Of a stretch of DNA of 64,000 nucleotides, positions 58,532 to 64,000 are shown one piece after another. The notes under the pieces were generated by a model, which was not told where the DNA came from, ran no database searches, and saw only the letters and a list, made by a program, of their open reading frames with translations. Where the stretch lies: the NCBI RefSeq assembly GCF_900108275.1, contig NZ_FNVD01000004.1, positions 186,001 to 250,000 on the forward strand. Reading direction: 5' to 3'. The position numbers were made by a program, and so were the translations under genes. Origin of the DNA: Jhaorihella thermophila. GTDB lineage: Bacteria > Pseudomonadota > Alphaproteobacteria > Rhodobacterales > Rhodobacteraceae. Numbering within the stretch: the first letter of the stretch is position 1; the number at the start of each line of letters is the position of its first letter.

Positions 58532-59890
58532 GTGGCGGCGGCGCGGCTCTGGTCCTCGACCCCGGTCCGGCTGTCGCTGGCGCTGGTGGCCCTGTTCGCG
58601 GTCATGAGTTTCGCCAGCCTCACGGCCACCTATTTCATCATCCGCCAGCCGCTCGAACAAAACCTGCGAGACACGCTGAACCAGGAAATGGCGGGGTTCG
58701 GCGCCGTGCCCTCGGCGGCGGCGCTGGCCGCGCTGGTGCGGTCGCAATCCGAAGTCACCGAACCGCACAAGCGCATCATCAGCTATCGCCTGCCGGGCGG
58801 CCTGGTGGTGGGCAATGCCGCAATCCTGGCCGATCACGAAGGCTATCGCGCCGTGTCGCTGGCGCCGGGCGGCGGCGACATCCACGGGGAGTTCTACACC
58901 CTGACCCGGGTGCTGCATGGCGGGCTCATGACCATCGCCGTCAGCGCCGAACCCGTTGCGCAGCTGCGCCGGATCTTCACGCGTGTCTTTCTGTTCAGCC
59001 TGTTCCCAACCATGCTGGTCGCGCTTGGGGGCGCGCTGCTGCTGGCGCGCCGGTCGCAACGGCGCATCGACCGGCTGGAACGGGCACTCGACCGTCTGGC
59101 GCGCGGCGAATTCGGCGCCCGCGTCGGACCGATCGGCGGCGTCCGCGACGACCTCAGCCGCATCGCCGAACGGGTGGACGCCATGGCGGACGAGCTGGAA
59201 TCCAAGGTCGCCGCGCTGCGCCAGGTTTCTGCCGATATTGCCCACGACCTGAAAACGCCGGTCCAGCGGCTTTCGGTGCAGCTCGAACGCCTCGCCGCCA
59301 CGCCCGGCCTGCCGGAACCGGCCGCCGCGCTCGCCGAACGCGCCCGGGCCGAGGCGCAGGCCATGATCCGCACCTTCCACGCGCTGCTCCAGATCGCCCA
59401 GATCGAAGGCGGCCAACCCCGCGCCCGCTTCGCCCGCGTCGATCTGGCATCGCTCGCCGCGACCTTCTGCGAGGTCTACGACCCCTCGGCCGAGGAGAGC
59501 GGCCACCGCCTGATCGCCGTTCCCGCAGCGGGCGAGGTGCCGGTGCGCGGCGACAAGGATCTGCTGGGCCAGATACTTGCCAACCTGATCGAAAACGCGC
59601 TGCGCCACACGCCCGCAGGCACCGAGATCCGGGTCGCCACCGGACGGGACGCGACCGGCCCGTGGCTCGAGGTCTCCGACACCGGCCCCGGCATCCCCGA
59701 ATCCGAGCGCGACGCCGTGTTCCGCCGTCTCTACCGGCTCGAATCCAGCCGCACCACGCCGGGCAGCGGGCTGGGCCTCAGCCTCGTGCGGGCCATCGCC
59801 GACCTGCACGAGGCGCGAATCGAACTGTCGGACAACCGCCCGGGCCTCAGGGTCATGATTCACTTTCCCCCCGTCCCCACCGACCATTAA
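58532..59890 (+). CDS. Sensor histidine kinase
   Basis: A 452-residue inner-membrane kinase with two TM helices (about 13-37 and 150-171) flanking a periplasmic sensor of about 110 residues, then a HAMP region (RRIDRLERALDRLARGEFGA). The H-box is ADIAHDLKTPVQRLSVQLER, the N-box QILANLIENALRHTP, and the G-boxes DTGPGIP and GSGLGLSLV. The start codon is GTG. It forms a pair with the upstream OmpR-type regulator. Confidence 0.94.
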   Translation: MAAARLWSSTPVRLSLALVALFAVMSFASLTATYFIIRQPLEQNLRDTLNQEMAGFGAVPSAAALAALVRSQSEVTEPHKRIISYRLPGGLVVGNAAILADHEGYRAVSLAPGGGDIHGEFYTLTRVLHGGLMTIAVSAEPVAQLRRIFTRVFLFSLFPTMLVALGGALLLARRSQRRIDRLERALDRLARGEFGARVGPIGGVRDDLSRIAERVDAMADELESKVAALRQVSADIAHDLKTPVQRLSVQLERLAATPGLPEPAAALAERARAEAQAMIRTFHALLQIAQIEGGQPRARFARVDLASLAATFCEVYDPSAEESGHRLIAVPAAGEVPVRGDKDLLGQILANLIENALRHTPAGTEIRVATGRDATGPWLEVSDTGPGIPESERDAVFRRLYRLESSRTTPGSGLGLSLVRAIADLHEARIELSDNRPGLRVMIHFPPVPTDH

Positions 59891-59936
59891 AACCGATGTT
59901 TTTTGGTCCCGGCCACGCCGCTCGCCCCCGCGCCCC

Positions 59937-59990
59937 CTTCATCTTGCCTGAAAATACTCCGGGGGAGCGCGAGGGGGCAGCGCCCCCTCG
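59937..59990 (-). repeat. 3'-end repeat, copy 4 (short)
   Basis: Plus-strand order CTTCATCTTGCCTGAAAATA, CTCCGGGGGAGCGCGA, then the hairpin GGGGGCAGCGCCCCC. The first block is diverged from the CTTCTTTCTGGTC form. It lies about 30 bases after the RpiR stop codon on the minus strand, in the same relative orientation as the other three copies, and also ends the plus-strand two-component operon. Confidence 0.7.
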
Positions 59991-60020
59991 CATCGATCGG
60001 ATCGCGCCAATGCACAACGA

Positions 60021-60923
60021 TCAGCCCTGCCGGCCCGCGCGCGTCTTTGCCCGGCTCCAATAGACATTGTGCCGGGTGCGCAGCGCCTCATAGGACTCGA
60101 TCCGCGCCCGCGCCGGCGCGCCTCCGTCGCGCACCAGCCGCGCCAGCAGCACTTCCAGCACTGCGACAATACCGGTATAACAGCCGAAATGGTGTTCGCT
60201 GAGCGTTGACACCACCATCACCGCATCCGGCTTCAACCCCGGCGCCACCACATCGGAATCCGACACCAGCACCAGCCTCAGCCCCTTGTCCTGCGCAAAT
60301 TCGCAGGCCTCGATGGTCTCGCGCGAATAGGGCGCCACGGTGATCGCCAGCATTGCATCCTCCGGCCCCGCCTCGTTCAGATCATCCACCGCGCTGCCCA
60401 TGTGGCGCGGAATCAGCCGCAGCGACGGCACCGCCATTCGCCCCACATAGTGAAAGTAATAGGCCATGGCGAAACTGGCCCGCACCGCAGTCACATAAAC
60501 CCGCCGCGCCGACATCAGGATCTCGGCCGCCCGATCCAGCGTCTCCGGGCCAAGCCGCTCCAGCGACCGCTCCACAATCGACAGCGCGTTGGCCGAAACA
60601 TCCGCCTGGAACCGGCCGGCCTCGCCGCGCGCGCGCAGCCCCGCGACCCATCCCGGCCGGTCCGCGGACGCACCGGCCGACAGCAGCGCGTGCCGGAATG
60701 GTGCGCGAAACTCCTCGAACCCGTCAAAGCCCAGATGCTCGGCTATGCGCACCAGCGTATAGGTGCTGACGCCGGCCTTGCGGGCGGTCTCGCGGATCGG
60801 GTCCAGCCCGAACTCCACCGGATTGTCCAGCACATATTTCGCCGCCAGTTGCATGCGCGGGGTAAACCGCTCCAGATCGACCTTCAGTCGGGCCACGGTG
60901 CGGGATTTCAGGGTCGGATCCAT
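60021..60923 (-). CDS. RpiR family transcriptional regulator (HTH + SIS)
   Basis: A 300-residue regulator. The N-terminal HTH includes IRETARKAGVSTYTLVRIAE, and the SIS domain (about 120-260) includes RRVYVTAVRASFAMAYYFHY and AMLAITVAPYSRETIEACEF. The start at 60923 (MDPTLKSRTV) gives the usual RpiR length; upstream ATGs are less likely. It is divergent from the BKACE-aminotransferase pair and probably regulates it. Confidence 0.92.
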   Translation of the reverse strand: MDPTLKSRTVARLKVDLERFTPRMQLAAKYVLDNPVEFGLDPIRETARKAGVSTYTLVRIAEHLGFDGFEEFRAPFRHALLSAGASADRPGWVAGLRARGEAGRFQADVSANALSIVERSLERLGPETLDRAAEILMSARRVYVTAVRASFAMAYYFHYVGRMAVPSLRLIPRHMGSAVDDLNEAGPEDAMLAITVAPYSRETIEACEFAQDKGLRLVLVSDSDVVAPGLKPDAVMVVSTLSEHHFGCYTGIVAVLEVLLARLVRDGGAPARARIESYEALRTRHNVYWSRAKTRAGRQG

Positions 60924-60966
60924 GAACGCCTCGGAACTTCGAATGACTCGCATATAACACATGATT

Positions 60967-60980
60967 TTTTTGCGCAAAAA
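60967..60980. promoter_or_regulatory. Candidate operator in the RpiR/BKACE divergent gap
   Basis: TTTTTGCGCAAAAA is a perfect 14-bp palindrome about midway between the two divergent starts, in an AT-rich patch that contrasts with the surrounding GC-rich DNA. Confidence 0.45.
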
Positions 60981-61029
60981 CTGCAATCGTTGTAATTTGC
61001 CCCGGACAACGGGCGAACGGACGGACGAG

Positions 61030-61821
61030 ATGCAGACCTATTCCCTGATGGTGGCACCCAACGGCGCGCGGCGCGGCAAGACTGACCACCCTGCCCTGCC
61101 GCTCTCGCCGGCCGAACTGGCCGCGACCGCCCGCGCCTGCCAGGCCGAGGGCGCGGACGCGGTCCACCTGCATGTGCGGGACGCGAACGGTCGCCATTCG
61201 CTGGACCCCGGCCGCTATCGCGAGGCGATGGCTGCGATCGACGAAACCGCGCCGGGCATGCGCATCCAGATCACCACCGAATACGCCGGCCGCTATGACG
61301 TGGCGGCGCAATATGCTTGCCTGCGCGACCTGCGCCCCGCCTGGGCCTCGGCCTCGGTCCGCGAACTCGCCCGCGACCCGGCACTCGCAGCGCGAATCTA
61401 CGCCCTGGCCAATGATACCGGGATCCGGCTACAGCACATCCTCTATGGCCCGTCCTGCATTGCCACCTTCAAAGGCCTCCGCACCCGCTGCATCATCCGC
61501 GACGAGACCCCGCAGGTCATCCTGGTGCTCGGCCGCTATGCGCCGCCAAGGCCGGCGCAGCCCTCGGACCTGCCCCCCCTGCTGGCCCGCCTCAGCCACC
61601 CGGTGGACTGGACGGTCTGCGCCTTCGGCCCCGCCGAACACGCCTGCCTGTTGCAGGCGCTGCGGCTGGGCGGCAACGTCCGCATCGGCTTCGAAAACAA
61701 CCTGCACGCCCCCGACGGCACGCTCTTTCCCCACAACGCCGCCTCGGTCCGCGCCTTCGCTGCCACCGCCCGCGCCGCAGGCTTCACCCCGCGCGCCCAC
61801 GCCACGACCCAACCCGCCTGA
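61030..61821 (+). CDS. Beta-keto acid cleavage enzyme (BKACE, DUF849) family
   Basis: A 263-residue TIM-barrel protein, at the short end for BKACE. The Zn-binding pair lies in DAVHLHVRDANGRHSLDPGR (H38/H40 region), and a late-barrel segment reads LGGNVRIGFENNLHAPDGTL. It should split a beta-keto acid with acetyl-CoA into acetoacetate and an acyl-CoA. It is followed 12 bases later by a class III aminotransferase, so the keto acid may arise by transamination of a beta-amino acid. The substrate is unknown. Confidence 0.88.
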   Translation: MQTYSLMVAPNGARRGKTDHPALPLSPAELAATARACQAEGADAVHLHVRDANGRHSLDPGRYREAMAAIDETAPGMRIQITTEYAGRYDVAAQYACLRDLRPAWASASVRELARDPALAARIYALANDTGIRLQHILYGPSCIATFKGLRTRCIIRDETPQVILVLGRYAPPRPAQPSDLPPLLARLSHPVDWTVCAFGPAEHACLLQALRLGGNVRIGFENNLHAPDGTLFPHNAASVRAFAATARAAGFTPRAHATTQPA

Positions 61822-61833
61822 AGGGAACCCGGC

Positions 61834-63162
61834 ATGTCCCACGTCTTTCCCCGCCACACGAAATCGCAACCGCCCGTCGCCGTCGGCGGCGAAGGCTGCT
61901 ACCTGATCGACGCCACCGGCAAACGCTATTTCGACGGATCGGGCGGCGCGGCGGTGTCCTGTCTCGGCCACGGCGACCCCGAAATCATCGCCGCCGTCCG
62001 GGCCCAAGCCGAAAAGCTCGCCTTTGCCCATACCGGCTTCTTCACCTCCGAACCGGCCGAGGCTCTGGCCGACCTTCTGATCGAACACGCCCCCGGAGAC
62101 CTCGACCGGGTCTATTTCGTCTCGGGCGGGTCCGAGGCCACCGAGGCCGCGATCAAGCTCGCCCGCCAGTATTTCATCGAAATCGGCCAGTCCCGGCGCC
62201 GCCACCTGATCGCCCGGCGGCAGAGCTATCACGGCAACACGCTGGGCGCGCTGTCGGCGGGCGGCAACGAATGGCGCCGCGCCCAGTTCGCGCCCCTGCT
62301 GGTCGAGGTCAGCCACATCGCCCCCTGCTATGAATACGCCCACCGGCAAGAGGGCGAATCCGCCTTCGACTACGGCCAGCGCGTCGCGCAGGAACTCGAA
62401 GACGAAATCCTCCGCCTCGGCCCCGACACGGTGATGGCCTTCATGGCCGAACCGGTGGTCGGCGCCACCGCCGGCGCGGTGCCCGCGGTCGAGGGCTATT
62501 TCCACCGCATCCGCGAGATCTGCGACAAATACGGCGTGCTGCTGATCCTTGACGAGGTGATGTGCGGCATGGGCCGCACCGGCCACCTGTTTGCCTGCGA
62601 CCATGACGGCGTGGCCCCCGACATCCTCTGCATCGCCAAGGGGCTGGGGGCGGGCTATCAGCCGATCGGCGCGATGCTCTGCTCAAGCCGGATCTACGCC
62701 GCGATCGAAGAGGGCTCGGGCTTCTTCCAGCACGGCCACACCTATGTCGGCCACCCGGTTGCCGCCGCCGCCGGCCTCGCCGTGGTCAACGCCCTCCTGA
62801 ACCGCAACCTGATCCCCCGTGTGCGCGAGATGGGGGAAAAGCTCGACGCCGCCCTGCGCGCCCGCCTCGGCCAGCATCCCAATGTTGGCGACATCCGCGG
62901 CCGCGGCCTCTTTCGCGGCATCGAACTGGTCGAGGACCGCGCCACCAGAACCCCCTTCGACCCCGCCCGTCGCCTCGCCGCGCGGATCAAGTCCGAAGCC
63001 TTCAACCGCGGCCTGATCTGCTACCCGATGTCCGGCACTCGCGACGGGCGCATCGGCGATCACGTCCTGCTGGCCCCGCCCTTCATCATGACCGAAGACC
63101 AGATCCCGGAAGTCACCGACAAGCTGACCGACGCCATCGACGCCGCGCTGCGCACCATCTGA
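61834..63162 (+). CDS. Class III (omega/beta-type) aminotransferase
   Basis: A 442-residue PLP enzyme. GGSEATEAAIKLARQY is the phosphate-binding region, SYHGNTLGALSAGG follows, ILDEVMCGMGRTG contains the PLP-pyridine Asp (D240), and IAKGLGAGYQPIGAML carries the Schiff-base Lys (K269). Class III members act on omega- or beta-amino groups. Together with BKACE and RpiR it forms a small catabolic module; the actual amine is unknown. Confidence 0.94.
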   Translation: MSHVFPRHTKSQPPVAVGGEGCYLIDATGKRYFDGSGGAAVSCLGHGDPEIIAAVRAQAEKLAFAHTGFFTSEPAEALADLLIEHAPGDLDRVYFVSGGSEATEAAIKLARQYFIEIGQSRRRHLIARRQSYHGNTLGALSAGGNEWRRAQFAPLLVEVSHIAPCYEYAHRQEGESAFDYGQRVAQELEDEILRLGPDTVMAFMAEPVVGATAGAVPAVEGYFHRIREICDKYGVLLILDEVMCGMGRTGHLFACDHDGVAPDILCIAKGLGAGYQPIGAMLCSSRIYAAIEEGSGFFQHGHTYVGHPVAAAAGLAVVNALLNRNLIPRVREMGEKLDAALRARLGQHPNVGDIRGRGLFRGIELVEDRATRTPFDPARRLAARIKSEAFNRGLICYPMSGTRDGRIGDHVLLAPPFIMTEDQIPEVTDKLTDAIDAALRTI

Positions 63163-63195
63163 CTGACCCCGCCAATACGAGCGGCCATGGGCGCC

Positions 63196-63218
63196 GTTGG
63201 GGCTACGACGTCCCCAAC
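63196..63218 (+). terminator. Stem-loop after the aminotransferase gene
   Basis: GTTGGGG (63196-63202) and CCCCAAC (63212-63218) form a perfect 7-bp stem with a 9-base loop, 33 bases after the stop codon. There is no T-run. Confidence 0.4.
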
Positions 63219-63363
63219 CGGCTTCTCTCCGGCTGGCCCGATCCCGGCGGCGATCCTCGACGAAAGCCAGCCGCCGGAACTCGCGCTCAAGCGCCTGGCG
63301 GACAGCGCCGAGAGCCGCGCATGCAGCGTGACGAGGATGGTTTCGCGGAGGTGAACTGATTCG

Positions 63364-63705
63364 GTGGATGCCCCCACCCAGCGGCATCTCGTATGCCATG
63401 ATGGTTTCATGAACCAAGTGGAGGGCGCACCGATGACGACGAAGATCAAGATGCTGGCGATCGACCTGGCGAAGGGTAGCTTCCAGGTCTGCGCCGTGGG
63501 GCCGGAGGGGCGTGTGTGGATGCCCCCTGTTTTGGCAAGCGTAATCTTCGGTCTTTCGGCGGGGGTCTTCGATCGGACGTGTGTCAGGCCTCTGAGCGTG
63601 GCCTTCCATGACGCCACGGGCCGGTATGCTGTTCGGAAGGCCGGGTTCACATCGGTTCAGAGAGCTGCAAGCGCTCGAGCCCCGGGACTGAATCTCCCGC
63701 CTTGA
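63364..63705 (+). mobile_element. IS110 family transposase remnant
   Basis: A 5' fragment of an IS110-type (DEDD) transposase is recognisable: from about 63433, MTTKIKMLAIDLAKGSFQVC then AVGPEGRV, with the first catalytic Asp in AIDLAKGSF. Similarity stops near 63512, where the frame runs on into unrelated sequence until a stop at 63703-63705. The 12-bp sequence GTGGATGCCCCC stands at 63364-63375 and again at 63516-63527, bracketing the fragment. No complete transposase or terminal inverted repeats are present, as expected for this IS family. Confidence 0.65.
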
Positions 63706-63847
63706 ACTTCGAAGTCCGTGTCGCCTACTCCCGGAGCAAATGACTCAGGCGACCAACTCTCTCCCGTGCGGGGGTCCACCGCGCGGGATCGCTTCGAAAT
63801 CCTGCGCGCTATTGAGGGACAAGTGTTTTCGACTGCCTGTCGATTGC
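63706..63847. other. Sequence beyond the IS remnant, no gene seen
   Basis: No open frame here has convincing coding character, and no tRNA-like or repeat structure was seen. It may be further IS debris. Confidence 0.3.
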
Positions 63848-64000
63848 TCAAATAATCGTATTGCCGGGATCGTCTTGGCTCAACTGCCGCACCGCCTTGA
63901 GCAGTTCTTCGACCGCCTCTTCGGCAGCGGCAAGCTTGATAGCAACCATCAGATCCTCTCGCCCCGCCATGGCGAGGAACGTGGACAGCACTTCGTCTGA
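63848..64000 (-). CDS. C-terminal part of an unassigned protein (runs off the window)
   Basis: On the minus strand an open frame enters from beyond the window and ends at TGA (63848-63850). The 50 visible residues include MVAIKLAAAEEAVEELLKAV and end QDDPGNTII. The composition is that of an amphipathic helix and looks coding, but the stretch is too short to be sure and I do not recognise the family. Confidence 0.3.
   Translation of the reverse strand, partial: SDEVLSTFLAMAGREDLMVAIKLAAAEEAVEELLKAVRQLSQDDPGNTII

Noticed and set aside
62683-63609. 308-codon minus-strand frame overlapping the aminotransferase end and the IS remnant
   Set aside because: It crosses unrelated sequences and has no motif; it is a shadow.

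Overview
The window looks like chromosome of an alphaproteobacterium of the Rhodobacterales (Rhodobacteraceae, roseobacter-like). The grounds are very GC-rich coding sequence, a three-gene cytochrome bc1 operon, several tripartite TRAP transporters, a polyol ABC operon ordered like smo/mtl of Rhodobacter, monomeric isocitrate dehydrogenase, and four copies of an intergenic 3'-end repeat that I associate with this group. The genus cannot be fixed from the sequence alone. No rRNA, tRNA, CRISPR array, prophage or plasmid origin was seen.

Layout. 0-3 kb: petABC (minus strand) ending in a clear terminator, then a glutathione S-transferase. 3.7-7.7 kb: a thiamine uptake operon (thiB-thiP-thiQ plus a PaiB-like flavin protein) under a TPP riboswitch. 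7.8-12.9 kb: a TAXI-type TRAP transporter with a fused permease, a UspA protein and an RpiR regulator. 13-14.4 kb: an overlapping pair of unknown function (winged-helix protein plus WGR protein). 14.4-18.2 kb: a DctPQM TRAP operon ending in an isocitrate lyase/PEP mutase superfamily enzyme, then MaoC and FtsH. 20.7-28.3 kb: a divergent acyl-CoA catabolic cluster (TetR and acyl-CoA dehydrogenase; BKACE, carboxyltransferase, second acyl-CoA dehydrogenase, biotin carboxylase) around a perfect TetR-like operator. 28.3-36 kb: a polyol operon (LacI, binding protein, two permeases, ATPase, a 27-codon micro-ORF, mannitol dehydrogenase, fructokinase). 36-40.7 kb: a second DctPQM TRAP operon with an SDR dehydrogenase and a divergent GntR regulator. 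41-48 kb: a dimethylglycine/sarcosine dehydrogenase-like enzyme, a PAS histidine kinase, and a TetR/GMC oxidoreductase pair. 48.7-60 kb: Tex, isocitrate dehydrogenase, an MprF-like protein, an HtrA/Deg protease and a divergent two-component system. 60-63.2 kb: RpiR, BKACE and a class III aminotransferase. 63.2-64 kb: IS110 debris and an unassigned partial ORF.

Most of the window is uptake and catabolism: each transporter lies beside its own regulator and one or two dedicated enzymes. Two features recur. Strong GC hairpins lie between the binding-protein gene and the first permease gene in all four solute-binding-protein operons where these genes do not overlap. A shared repeat follows four unrelated minus-strand genes.

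The most unusual regional signal is that five genes between 31.6 and 44.1 kb carry a frameshift or nonsense lesion, while no lesion was recognised in the genes elsewhere. This is either decay of polyol and TRAP catabolism or a stretch of poor sequence. The best candidates for new biochemistry are the two BKACE (DUF849) clusters, one tied to acyl-CoA carboxylation and one to a class III aminotransferase. The HTH-WGR pair is the best candidate for an undescribed system.
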